Below, one piece after another: positions 36,064 to 48,015 of a stretch of DNA of 64,000 nucleotides. Positions within the stretch are counted from its first letter, which is position 1. Every line of letters starts with the position of its first letter. Position numbers and translations under genes: made by a program. The stretch covers positions 19,523,772-19,587,771 of the forward strand of contig JAPTYO010000010.1 of assembly GCA_036873135.1 (NCBI GenBank), written 5' to 3'. The notes beneath the pieces are model-generated. The model did no database searches and was not told where the DNA came from. It saw only the letters and a program-made list of their open reading frames with translations. This DNA is from Clarkia xantiana subsp. parviflora (lineage: Eukaryota; Streptophyta; Magnoliopsida; Myrtales; Onagraceae).

Positions 36064-37457
36064 CACTACGGGAGGCCATAGAGTTAACGGCTAATCTCTA
36101 CGGCACTTTACTTGTTGAGCCGTCAAAATTAATTAAACATCAATTTTAACGGCTCAAACTCGGTTGAGCCGTTTGGTTTAATTTTAAGCGGCTCAAATTG
36201 ATAGCCGTGTGTGCATATTGAATCTAACTCATTTAAAATAATTGTTAGCGGCTCAAATTTACCAGCCGCAATATTTAATTAATTAAAAATCCCTTAAAAT
36301 CATAATTTATTACGTAGTGGCTGGAATTAGTATTGAGCCGTTAATAAAAAAATGATGTGCATTTATTAACCCGAGAAAACTCTCAGTCTTCCAGAACTCT
36401 CCATCCTTCTTGTTTAATATATTCAGTTTCTAATTCACTTTATATTTCATTTCTTTCACAGTTTCTGAACTCTTTCTTTCTCTCCTCACCACCTACCTTT
36501 TCTTCATCCTTTCACCATTCTATTCCTCTCGAGAACCTTCTTCTAATTATTTTTCTGTAGGAAATTGATGCATAACGAATATACAGTGAAGTTAGATAGA
36601 GTAGGAAAGATTCGATTTTCTTATTGTGAGAAAACATGTTTCTGGTGTTTGAGGGTTAGATAGGAATTTCTTTAAATCTAAGATCGATTCTGCACATGCA
36701 ACCACTTGTTGGAACTCGGAGATGACAGATACTGTGGTGGTGAGCCAAATCGTAGGATAATTCATTTTCTCGCCAACAGAAAGTGGCCGGATGTAGAGAT
36801 CTCTGGAGGTCGAGCAATAACCGACGTGGTGAGCCAGATCTGTTCGTGGAGAGCCAGATCTGTTCATGGAGAGTCAGATCTGAGGAGAGCCAGATTTGTT
36901 CGCCGACAGAAAGTCACTGGAGAAAGAGATCGCTTGGAGGTGGAGCAATACCCGAGATTGATCGTGAGCCCGATTTGGTGATGGTTAGCAAGATCAACCA
37001 CCAGTTTTATTTTGGTTCTGTAATTTTGAGTTTTGTAATAGTAATTTGTTACATTGATCTTGCCTACTCGATTCTATAGTTGTTGATTTATGTTGTATAT
37101 ATATATTTTTTGAATTATATAAATGGATTTAGTTTTATATATAATATATATATTGTGGATTTGAACATTTTTCTTTGGAGAAATTCATTTTGCAGATAAA
37201 TTGCTCATTAATTTTTTTTTTATTATATATTAAATTGACGGCTCAGTATATGAGCCGTCTAAATAATTTACAGCTCACTTTTATTTGAGCTGTCATATTA
37301 TTTTACGGCTCATTTTATTTGAGCCGTCTAATTAATTAACGGCTCTGCCCATTTTGAGCCGGCTGACAACAGATTGAGCCGTAATAATTTAATGGCTTAA
37401 ATATTGAGCCGCTAACTATTTAAATTAGAGCCCCTATCTAAAGGGGCTCCCGTAGTG
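36064..37457. mobile_element. Non-autonomous CACTA element, 1.39 kb
   Basis: It begins CACTACGGGAG and ends CTCCCGTAGTG, perfect 11 bp terminal inverted repeats of CACTA type, flanked by TGT on both sides (36061-36063 and 37458-37460), the expected 3 bp duplication. Both subterminal zones are packed with short repeats GGCTCAA / TTGAGCCG(T) (36110-36340 and 37240-37430), the usual transposase-binding architecture. The interior (36350-37080) has no transposase. It holds a repeated GAGAGCCAGATCTGTTC block at 36838-36895 and could be captured host DNA. Confidence 0.9.
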
Positions 37458-37949
37458 TGTTTCATCTTTCAACATAAAACAAAGTTATTCCCATGCATGC
37501 ATTGACGTACGTAGAATATTGTAGCTAGAGAAATGCATGTGAGGTGGAGATATTTTTAGTGGATCAAAACGTGAAATGTTTGATTCCAGACCAGTAGTCA
37601 TCAGATCATTATTAACAGACAAAAATAACATTTGTTTTCCTGCTAGCTAGCTCACATGGAGAAACTCGGAAACTGATTGTTATGAACTTTATACTTCTTA
37701 AATATGCTACAAAATTCTTAATATAGAAAAAATGTTTTGAAAATTGGATCGGACGTCGATCCGTTTGGATGGTTGGTTCACGCGACCGATTTCAGCAAAA
37801 CAATAGTCCAGTCTAATCTTCATTCCCAAATTTTCAAACCGGCCACCTCAGCTTAGCAATATGTTTTATCCATTCGAATTAGTGAATCGGCACAAATTTT
37901 CACAGTCCAATCGCCTCACATTTTGGAACTGATTTAACGTTAGTTTCCG
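37458..37949. other. No gene seen
   Basis: Spacer between two transposable elements with no credible feature beyond the 9 bp target duplication TAGTTTCCG at 37941-37949. Confidence 0.55.
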
Positions 37950-38622
37950 GGGTGAAGAACACAATAGGGGTCTGAATGTTTGCCCATGTTGCCAATTGGG
38001 TCTAAATTGAAAAATGATATTATTAAGGGCCTGAATTTTGAGTTATGTTTATATGAGAGGTCTCCGTCTATTTTTTCTGTTAAAAGTGACGGAAAGTGGT
38101 CACATGCTTGGCATGTGACCGAAAATAAACTGAAAATCCGAAAATGCCCTTTGACTAATGTGTGTCCCTCACATGTTTGACCTAAAAAGACGAAAATGCC
38201 CTTTAAACCACCACAGCTCCGGCAACCACCACCCGGCTCCGGCGACCACCACCCCATCTCCGGCGACCCTAACCCCCCTCCGGCGACCAAAATAGCTCCG
38301 ATCAGAGCTTTTTTGGGTCGCCGGAGCTGGGGTGGTGGTCAGTGGCGGTGGCCGGAGCCGTGGTGGCCATAAGAGCATAATTAGTCTGCAGGGGTATTTT
38401 AGACATTTCACATTTCATTAATTAAACTGATAAATTATATAATAATTGCAAAAGAGTAATTCTGTCTTTTCACGTGGTTCCGTTACATTTAACTGAAAAT
38501 TTGGACGGAAACCCAAAAAAACACAAAACTCAAAATTCATGCCCTTAATAATATCATTTTTCAATTCAGACCCCAATTGGCAACATGGGCAAATATTCAG
38601 GCCCCTATTTTGTTTTTAACCC
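37950..38622. mobile_element. Fold-back (Mutator-like) element E with 9 bp target duplication
   Basis: A perfect 9 bp repeat TAGTTTCCG flanks it (37941-37949 and 38623-38631). The left end is GGGTGAAGAACACAATAGGGG and the right end CCCCTATTTTGTTTTTAACCC. The arms are inverted over about 110 bp (TCTGAATGTTTGCCCATGTTGCCAATTGG, GATATTATTAAGGGC, GTCTCCGTC blocks on the left). The core has CCGGCGACCACCACC words, and GTCACATGCTTGGCATGTGAC lies at 38099-38119. No coding capacity is credible. Confidence 0.88.
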
Positions 38623-38631
38623 TAGTTTCCG

Positions 38632-40379
38632 ACATTTTAATCGAACCTGACCGATAATATAGCGGGTCCATAATTCTACCCGACCGCTAATTCGGTTCAG
38701 AATTCAAAACACTGGTTAATACTAATGAAATCTGGAGCACAGAAAACAAGAGGCCTGACTTTGTTGGGACCTTGATTTATGAATGTGTGCTTCAGTTTGT
38801 AAAAGCTTTCACAATCAAGATTCTCGGGTTAATGTGTTTATGAATTACTTGCACTCGACTGACGTGTCACACCTCCCTTCCTAATTTGCTTAATGAGATG
38901 AGATGACATGTCCCCAATGTTGACCATTCAATGACATCCAATCAGCATGCATGTCCATGTCAACAAAAACAAGATCAATTAAGGAAACCATCGAATGTAC
39001 AGTGCAAATGACTACTTTTATCACCTAATATCATTTGCAAAAGGAAAATGATAAATGTTCCAGGTCTTGTAGTTCGAAAAATTCCGACGTGTCTCTAAGA
39101 AACTAGACATAACGTTGATACTAATTACGAGCTATGCCACACCACAAGAAAAATCGGTTTTACCTACAAGCCGAATCGGTCAGAATCCAAACGGAGATGG
39201 CCTGTTCCGGTAGCTTTCCGTCTGATACGGCCTCTCGTTAAAACGATAGTAGGAACTCGGTCGGAAACGTTCCTGACGAGTAAAATTGGCCGGGGATGTT
39301 TGCTAAGGGGATATGTCCGTCGGAAAAAGGACGATACATTGAATCCTTCGTTAAAGTTTCAGACCGATGTCCTGCCGCTGTTAGGATGGCAGCAGAGGCC
39401 TGGGAGCCTGCGATGCCGCCCTCTCGACTCCAACTGGCCGGTGCTAAAGCTGTCCTAGGGAGCTGCAGCCTGGTGCTACTGAATATGCGTCTTTAGTAGC
39501 TGGGTTTTGGTTTCCGATGAAAGCCTTTAGACTACCATTAGGCAAACGTTAATTACGCACATTTTAGTCACCCATTATGTTATTACTGAAACCTTCCATT
39601 CCAGTTGCATAACCTCGTTTCAGTATGTCGTCTTCAGAGATTCCGACTTTGACCCGAAGTACTACTACGTGAGACATTTACGAGTATTCGTTGACATTTA
39701 GCAACCCTGCACCCGATGCCAAAGGTAGTCTGGCGAGTCAGTGTTAGGTGAATTCAAATTGTGTTGTTCAGCACAACCCTATGTGATTCCAATGTTAGAC
39801 TTTGGTGTTGATTAGTTCAGATCAAATAGACAGTTTCTGCGTGTAGAAATCAGCTGCTATATATTGCCTTCAACCGTATTGTCGGTCAATCCTGAAAGTT
39901 AACTTTACCACCGCACGTTTCCATTGCAATAGCCACTTGTTGACATGCCAAATACCGTTTCGACACAACACGTTTAGAATCGGCTGGGTTCAAGTTAAAT
40001 TGATGGAATTAGCTAATACGTGCAACTTCCCATATGAGGCTTTCGGGATTGTACTTTTTTCCTGTGTATACTATGTTTAGCGTTTGACAACATATGATGT
40101 AACAAAAATATGTTCTCATACATGCATAAAGCATTTTACAGATTGTGTTTACACTTACAACTTTGAAATTAAAACGTATCTTGACATAATAGTTGTCCAT
40201 AGTTTGACATATATAACTTGTGGCAGCCAAATCGCGTTGAATTTGAAGATGTTGTTTACTGAAAAAATGCCCACCACAACAGTTCAAAAACTGCAAGCCA
40301 ATAACATTCAACAGTATCTACTAGAAGGTCTGCCCTTGTAGATGCTCTCAGGTAGACGTACATAACGTATATATTTAAT
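38632..40379. other. No gene; possible CACTA end at 39140
   Basis: CACCACAAGAAAAATCGG at 39140 resembles the CACTACAAGAAAAATCGG ends common in plant CACTA elements. Following text has repeated CGGTC(A/G)GA and CCGTC words. I found no matching second end or 3 bp duplication, so it is a fragment at best. Reading frames here are not credible. Confidence 0.4.
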
Positions 40380-40670
40380 CTTGCACTTGAGTGGTCCTTA
40401 AGCAAACTAAGTTGTTCTAACCTGGAAAAACGAGCAAACGAGACATAACATGGATTAAAATAGTCAGCAGTGTATTCGGCGGAAAAACAGAATGGGAGGG
40501 GAAGCACCTTGAGATTTCACCTGACTTTGGCGTTTAACCGAACTGTTGATGTGGCCGTTCGACCACTGAACAAGGAAAACAAGACGAATGGATGAGGCAC
40601 TTTGTGGCTGCAATAAGGGAGGCACAAACACAAACTCTAGCCCCAAAGTACTTTAATATATATATAGCTG
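40380..40670 (-). other. Possible untranslated transcript start, minus strand
   Basis: On the minus strand a TATA-like CAGCTATATATATATTAAAG (40650-40669) is followed by a less AT-rich 170 bp stretch and a possible donor CAG/GTGAAATC near 40520. No convincing protein follows. It may be an untranslated exon, a non-coding RNA, or chance. Confidence 0.2.
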
Positions 40671-42676
40671 AGAAAAGGTAGGGAGAAATTTTGAAATTCA
40701 AAAATATGTTCCAAATGAATTTGAATTTCTCCCAAATTTCCCACTACTTATCGCTCTCTTTTTCTAATTAATTAATGAGACATATTTTTGTATTTTTGGC
40801 CAAATGGGAGATATATATTATTGAAGATCAGATTTTCAAAGTCCGGCTGACTTGATTCAAACTGTGCAATCAAAGTTACAAATAATGACATGTAGTGCCA
40901 CTGTATCTGATTTCGGAATTTGGTCGGACTGTCTATCATTACAGTTTTTTTTTGTTTTTTATTTTTATTTTATTTTTTTATTTTTTTATTTATGTTTATT
41001 TTGACTTAAAATACTAACATTATGTTTGTTACATATTATATTTTGAAAAAAGAGCAAAATATTTGAAATTAAAATATACAAACTTTCATTTACATTATTA
41101 GTCTCGTCTAAAAACAAACAGTAATTAGTAGAAAGTACATAAATAAGGGAATACAAAAAAGGTCTAACACGGTAGATGACAATTATAACTGATGTCACAA
41201 TGTTAAATATATATGCGGCAGATTGAAACATGTGATTTGTCACAAACTAACTGTCCACAACCAAACACGTCTGTCGACATAACTTTTACTTATTCTCACT
41301 ACACGTTGGCGGTGTGGGGTGACAAGTAGATGCTTTATCCTTAAAATGAGACGACTTTATCATTACAAGGATAATTATTCCAACGACAATGCGACTATTT
41401 ATCAACATAAATGAGACTGCTTACCTTAAAAGGAAAACATGTACGTGTTGACATAACCTTCTGAACTATGTAAGCCTAGGAAGGTCTAGCCATTCAATAC
41501 GTTGAATGGTTTCAAAATAAAAAATGCAATGGTTTCAACAGTTTAATTAAGCCATGCGTTGAATACATTTTTTTTTTTCATTTTCAAAGTGATATTAATC
41601 AACTTTACTGTAGCTATCTTTGGGAAGTGTAACAGCCCATTGGTTAATTAGGACTGTGTGTCAATTACCCATATAAATACATGTGTGGGTATTAGAGTTG
41701 GTCATTATCGTGTGGTTGAGCAGAAATGACTGTGCGGATTACTTCAAGCCAACGATTATAAAAACGGGGTGGTTCCTTCCAGATTATTCATTCACTCGCA
41801 ACATATGATTCTTCTCCCTTCAACGTTAACGTTATGCCTTCTGTCTAGGCTGTGGAGGTTTTCTGCAAGAGACATGATCTTCTTCAGGTTTCCTATGTCT
41901 CTTTTTTTTTCTTCTTACCAGTTAACTTCTTCTTGATATGTAAACGTGATCCCCATGTTTGCACTATATTTGCTAGGATGCACCGTCCATTTATTTTCGC
42001 CCAGTTTGACAGCTGTATAGTGAAGTTTGGAATCCATATTCTTCATGCGCATGTCGGTTCTATCGTTGATGGCGTTGCAGGCTCTGTAGAAAGAGGCATT
42101 ATGAGGTAGCGAGATTGGTATCCCCGGGATGTCAATTTTTCATTTTTGCCACTCTTCTTCCATTATGCATGAGAAGAAGAAAGACAGAAGTGTGAGTCGA
42201 CATCCGGTGTGAAGCATGCTCGCCGGTGCGACATTGCTCCGGCTAGCATGTGCCAGGTGGGGATGTCGTCTTGCATTTATGGAACTCTTCTTCATGAATA
42301 AGTTAGAAGAAGTAACACAATGGGCCATGATTGTGCGCATAGTTGAATGTATGCATTATCGAGTGTCTTTCTCAAAAGCACATTCATCTATCCCATATGT
42401 AGTTTGGTTTCAATCGTGCTTTGAAAATTCAATTGTACATTCCTTTGCTGTGTATATTAATTGTGTATTTATTCGGGATGTTGCGTAGTTTAAATGGTTA
42501 ACGGTGACTCAGCAAGCAATACTTAAAAAAAAAAAAAAAACAGTAGTACCGCCCCTGGTTGATATCTTCATTTTGTACTTGTTAGACTAATTGAATTGTT
42601 TGGATGGGTTACAAATTGCAGTGTTGAAACTGTTGGATTACGTGGCTAAATACAACGGTAACAATAACAAGATATG
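40671..42676. other. No confident gene; weak exon-like pieces at 41850-42110
   Basis: The stretch 41849-41888 (GCTGTGGAGGTTTTCTGCAAG..CTTCTTCAG) is bounded by AG and GT and open. A second open piece runs 41976-42105. I do not recognise either as a protein family, and both could be chance. TATA-like TATAAATACATG lies at 41672-41683. No other feature was found apart from an A-run at 42525-42540. Confidence 0.3.
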
Positions 42677-44279
42677 TGTTAGGTAACTAATACGCAACGG
42701 AAGATAGTACACATACCTACTTTGCTTCCTTAGTCCCTAGATCGGTTGAGAGGAGTTCTCGATCCGCCGGACGGTTCCCGTTGAGGTTCCTGTCAGAGAA
42801 GCCCTACGCAGATTATGCTCCACAGCAAAGTCTCAGTCGATTCTTCACAGGGATAGATCATCAGATTATATTGCTTGTCACAATTTGGCACCTCCTTGGT
42901 TGGTAGAGTGGTTCGGCCGAAACCCTTGGGTAATAGGGATGAGGGTTTTCTTTTTGTCTCAACACAAAGGAAGAAAGAGATTAATTGATTAACCCTAAAT
43001 TAATCCTAACACTACCTATTTATAAGAGGATCAAAGTGGACAAAAGTCCACTTTGCCCTCCTTACAATTTAGACCGGCCTAAGGATGTGGGAGGCCCAAT
43101 TTTGGGCCTCTCATGTCAATTGAGATTTTAGGCCTAGCCCAAAATCCCTAATGTGACATTACCTAATTTCTTAGGTACCATACCCTTATTAATGAGCTCC
43201 TAATTACGGCGGCCCATTATCCAAATGCTAACAGCTCCCACTCGCCGGAATGTGAGAGTGCCTATTAATATGTTGTCGTCCAACACATCAGAATTTGTTC
43301 TTCGATCCAGTCCCTGCTCCGAATAGTTCATATGTTAGGAGTGTTGTAGCGCCTGCGGAACGTTGATTCCCCATGTCTAATCAAACTGCGCGCTGTAACC
43401 TCGGTCAACTGTCATTCTCCAATTTCCCAGCTCCCACTTAGGAATACTCCTTCAAGGCATCCGTACAAGTATTCACAACCTTCAACTAATATCAGGCTGG
43501 TGGCCACCTAGTCAATACAAGAGTCGGAGAATTATAGGTGTACTTGACCATCCCCATCGCTCATACCCTTAGTCAAACCCAACCGATTTCCAAAGACGTG
43601 GTCACTTGGCCTTTTTTTTTTTTTTCCAGCACTACGCTCGTACGTCGGGAAGCGAACATTGAGTCTGACCTTAGGTATGAGTTCCGAGTCCATGAGGATA
43701 CTATGGATGCTTCTTCATATAGCATCCGGGATTAGTCACACGCTCAAGGTGAAAAAGTTTGTGCTCATTGGAATCTCGTGGATTCTTCCTAGCACAACCG
43801 AGCCAAACCCCGTGGTCGAACATGTCACACGCAGTATGAAGCGCGCGTCGATAGCATAACCTGGATTTAGACAGGAGTGGGAAATGTCATATGCTATTGG
43901 AGATTTGTCATCTGGCCCAGAATGTGGTTATTTAACGAATAAAATTCGTTACGGTGATTTGCAGAACTTAGATCACGTCGTGTTACCCCGAAACCATATG
44001 ATCGTTCTACTTAACCAGGTTTGCCACCGTGGTTCTTAGCCGGTCTTGATATGGTAGAGGTCTCCCTCTCCGTCAAGACGGCCGAGCCTGTGTGACTAGG
44101 CTTGACCCACATTCAACATTATTTTATTTTGGAGGTTGACCCTCCTACGACTAATTTATAGACCGTAAAAATCCGATGTAGTCTAGACATTATGATGTCG
44201 TAAGAATCATAAAATAAAAATTGTAATTCATTTTATTCAAATATTACTTCAAATCTCAAAATGTTATCATCATAATACA
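42677..44279 (-). mobile_element. Copia 3' LTR, copy 3 (reverse orientation)
   Basis: The reverse complement matches copy 2 along most of its length: the TGTATTATGATGATAACATTTTGAG start at 44279, the CTTTTTCACCTTGAGCGTGTGACTAATCC block at 43727-43755, the CACTAGGTGGCC block, the GTGGGAGCTGTTAGC block and the CTAACA end at 42677. A T-run (43612-43625) interrupts it. It precedes pol sequence on its internal side, as a 3' LTR should. Confidence 0.78.
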
Positions 44280-45410
44280 AGCCACTTAAACCCTACGTAG
44301 TCCCAACATTTTAACATGCTTTTCGAAAACATCTCTGTGTAAAGGTTTAGTAAATGGGTCTGCCATCATACTTTCAGTTGACAAGTAATCTACTGTAATT
44401 AATTTGTCCTCAACCATATTATTAGCATAATTATATTTTACATCAATGTGTTTCGTCTTGTTATGGTACTTAGGGTTCTTAAATGATGCAATTGCTGATT
44501 GACTGTCAGAGTATACCTTCACAGGTTTACTCCCGTCCTGGACGCCAATCAATGCAGTTCAAAGTCTATTAAGCCATACCAATTTCTGTGCATTCTTAGA
44601 GAGGGCCACAAATTCGGATTCCATCGTAGACAGCGCGACACATGATTGCTTCTTGCTCATCCATGAAGTGGCGACATTAGCAATGAGGAATACTCCTTCG
44701 AGGTGGACTTACGATCATCCGGATCGCCATCGTAATTGGCGTCACTGAACCCAATCAATTCTAGTTTCCCCCTTGTAACACAGTCCATAGTCGGCAGTAC
44801 ATTTCAGGTATCGAATTATTCGTTTCACGGCCTTTAAATGTTGATAGCCAGGGTCTGATTGGAATTGCGCTACTAGGCCCACGACGTAACAGATGTCTGG
44901 ACGAGTGCATTGCATGACATACATTAAGCTGCTAATCATACTAAAGTATTCTGCACTTTTCATATGTTCACGCTCAACCAGGTATTTTGGGCCGTTAAGT
45001 TTTGACAACGCGCACCTAAACACAACCGGCGTATCCACGGGTTTTGCATCTTGTAATCTGAACCTATTCAACAATTTTTTTATATAGGATTCTTGAGAGA
45101 GACATAGCTTGCAAGCAGCCCGTTCCCTAGCAATCTTAATGCCTAGGATGTACGTGGCTTCTCCCATGTTCTTCATCTCGAATACAGATGCTAACCAGGA
45201 CTTTGATTCATTCATGTAACTCACATTGTTCGCGGCAATTAATATGTTTTCTACATATAATTTCAAGATGACGTACTTCGACTCTGAGGTCTTAGTGTAC
45301 ACATGGATCCTCGTGAAGATTCACGACTCCGTTTCCGACGATTTCCTCGTGGAATATGCAGTACCATTGTCGGGACGATTGTTTAAGACCGTTGATGAGA
45401 CAAGCTCGTC
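44280..45410 (-). pseudogene. Decayed Copia-type pol remnant, copy 3
   Basis: Minus-strand translation shows RNase H at 44552-44286 (DSQSAIASFKNPKYHNKTK, ending with the family's MLGLRRV) and reverse transcriptase at ~45330-44742. The active-site region reads YVENILI where YVDD is usual, so it would be inactive. Frame breaks lie between 44552 and 44742 and around 45303. The sequence stops abruptly at ~45410, so gag, protease, integrase and most of the first half of reverse transcriptase are gone. It is non-functional and described as found. Confidence 0.88.
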
Positions 45411-46020
45411 GGGGGTTCCGGACTAGGCGGCCTTGCGTCGAGTTGAGTCCCGATCCTTTTCGTGTTACCCGTCCTCTTGATGTTACCGTCGATCACTCAT
45501 CAAGCCTTCGATTACCTGCATGAAGGACTGCGCCAGAGGGGGGGTATCTCTAACGAACCCTCTCCGATGCTAAAGTCTGAGCCGGATTCTAGAGAGGTAA
45601 AGTAGAGAGAAGGCAGAGCAAGTTTGATTCAAGTTGTGTAAAATGAAGAATGCCTTCTCCTGTTTATAGAATTTGAGAATTGTACGGGTAGGACACGTGT
45701 AAAAAGGGCAGTTTCGTAAATAAGTGGAGACCCGGGCGTGAGTCACCCAAGGGCTCGGGGCCGGACGCGGGACGCGTCAGCCTCGTGACGCCGGACCGGT
45801 CCGGTGTCGGTGACACCGGACTAGTCCGACATCGTGGTACGGACGGGTCCAGCTCCACTGTTATCGGACTGGTCCGGTACCAGTGGTACGGACCGGGTTC
45901 CAGTGTCACCGGACTAATGTGCGTAAAATGAAGGCCTTAGCCCCTTACCATGTTCGGAGTCGACGGTGCGACCATGTCGAGCCTTGATGATGTCCGCCTA
46001 TGTCATCATTGTACTTATAG
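45411..46020 (-). mobile_element. LTR-like fragment of another element
   Basis: The order CCCTCTCCGATGCTAAA..., then TTTATAGAA, then a GC-rich stretch resembles 49385-49520 (CCCTCTCCGATGCTTAAA, TTTATATAGGAGG), suggesting reverse-oriented LTRs of a related Gypsy-type family. A stretch at 45780-45920 has repeated CCGGACCGGTCCGG / CCGGACTAGTCCG words alternating with GTGGTACGGAC. Boundaries are not determined. The Copia remnant may have been cut at this junction. Confidence 0.45.
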
Positions 46021-46985
46021 AAAAGATTTTCATTTATGCAAGGTTAGCATGTAATGTCTTGTATGTAATCATGAGTATGATTGTATGTGCTTGATAATGC
46101 AAATGAATGATATCACATCAATATGAGTGCATGTTTATGAGAAAATCAATATGTATGTCTGGTTATGACGAAATTGCTTAGTATTGTGCAAGTGAGTGTA
46201 CTCATGCATTGGTCATGAATAAATTTCTAAGTCCTTGTCAACGGTGGTGTTGACGTGTATGCATACAGTAATGCATAGTGTTGAAAAAAAATTCTAAGTG
46301 TTTTGAAAAACCTTAACTATAATGTACGTGGATGTACACATGATGTTCATGGAAAAAATCACTATGTGTCTCATGACACTAGTGTTGATGAATATGCATG
46401 TAGTCATGGCAATGAGTGAAAAAATACTGGACAACACTAGTAGTCATGCATATAGTTGTGATCATGATAATGTGTGAAAAAATTCTAAGTGTTATGAAAC
46501 ACTATCAATGTCATGTTATGATTCACATGGATGTACCATATCTATATGCCTTGGTAAAAAATCACTACAGGTAGTGGCAAATATATAAATAATGGTCATC
46601 TTTCTTAATGGCCATTGGATCATGAAATTTTGAAATTGATGGTGGAGGTTGTGTCTCCCTTTTAAACCTAGGGTAATACCATTATATAAGGGTCTTTACC
46701 TTTCACTACCACCATAGCCACCATTGCCTCAAATCTGAAAAATAAATAAATAAATAAATTGCTCTTTTACCTTGCTTGGCCATGAAAAATTACCTTAGTT
46801 CAGTTTAGGAACCTAGTTTGGTGTTAATTCGGTCTTGGTTCGGGTGGGTGGTTCGAAAATCGAACTGAACTAGGTGGTTCGGTTCAGATCGGGCGTGGTG
46901 ACCCGACGGAGGGACGATGCCGCAGCTTACCGCAGGGGCTCCTCAGCCAATTTCCGGCGCGGTGGCTTCTTTGAGGGGCGATTGG
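46021..46985. repeat. AT-rich DNA with degenerate long repeats, no gene
   Basis: Words such as GAAAAAAATTCTAAGTGTT (46284 and 46479), GTGTTGA(C/T)G..TATGCAT and GGATGTAC return two or more times between 46180 and 46580 at roughly 100-200 bp spacing, in step. It looks like an old tandem array. An AAATAAATAAATAAATAAAT run is at 46739-46758. No coding sequence was seen. Confidence 0.5.
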
Positions 46986-48015
46986 CTTTGATTAAGGATA
47001 TGAGCGATGAGGATGGTCAATTTCACATGTAATTCACCGACTCTTGTATTCACTAGGTGGCCACCAACCAGATATTAGTTGAAGGTTGTGAATACTTGTA
47101 CGGATGCCTTGGAGAAGTGTTAATGTGAGGAAACTAGGCAAAATGAGAATTATCAGTTGACCTAGGATACAGCGCGACACTATATAAATGTTGTTAATAA
47201 CAGGTTGATTGGAGGAAAGGGAATCAACGTTCCACGGGCGCTACAACACTCCTAACAGATGAGTAGCACGATGTCCGTCGTGTCCGCCGGTCGCACGGCA
47301 AACCTCGTATGAACTATTCGGAAGCAAAGGGCTATATCGAATGAGTGAAATGTTGATGCAGATTTGGACGACAATACATTAACATGCACCCTCCCATTCC
47401 GGCGAGTGGGAGCTGTAAGCATATGGTGTTGGGCGCCGTAAATGGAAGCCCATTATACGTATATGTTACCTAAGTTAATTGGGTACATGTCACTTTAGGA
47501 CATTGGGCCAGACCCAAATCCCAAATGACATGAGAGGCCCAAAAAATGGGCCTCCCTATACTAGCATGGCCGGCCGAATTATGGGTGGGAGTAAAGTGGA
47601 CTTTTGTCCAATTTACTCCTCCTATATATATGGGGAGTTAGGAGTTTTATTAGGGTGAATCACAATTCCTTTTAAGTGGTGTTTTGAGAGAAAACCCTTC
47701 CCCCAAGAACAGCATACTTCGGTCGAACCTAGCAAACACCAAGGGTGTGCCAATTTGCTTTCGAGCAAACACTCCAGAGATCTGTCCCTTGACAAGAATC
47801 GATCAGAGGCTTTTCTGTGAAGAATATACCACGTAGGGCTTCCTTCAAAAGAAACCCTACGGGTGCCGACCAGAGGATCGTGAACTCCCTTCAGCAAAGA
47901 TCTTGGGACTACAAATTACTGTAGAGGTATGTGCGAATCTTCCGCTACGTAATTTCGATTACTTGCATGTACCATGGTTTTAGTTTCTGTAGTGATTACT
48001 CCTCGTAATCTAACA
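46986..48015 (+). mobile_element. Copia LTR fragment, copy 4 (isolated)
   Basis: It matches the 3' ~1 kb of the LTR in copies 1-3: TTTGATTAAGGATATGAGC, the CACTAGGTGGCCACCAACC block, GTGAATACTTGTACGGATGCC, CATTCCGGCGAGTGGGAGCTG, GGGCCTC and a GATCAGAGGCTTTTCTGTGAAG block, ending near CTAACA. No adjacent pol and no second LTR, so it is an isolated, 5'-truncated LTR. TATATATATGGGGAG near 47623 is the candidate promoter. Confidence 0.75.

Noticed and set aside
39296..39496. 66-residue frame after a CACTA-like end
   Set aside because: No similarity recognised, and it lies in probable transposon DNA.
41849..42109. Exon-like open pieces bounded by AG and GT
   Set aside because: No family recognised, no consistent chain of phases, and no neighbouring exons. 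Kept only as a weak note.
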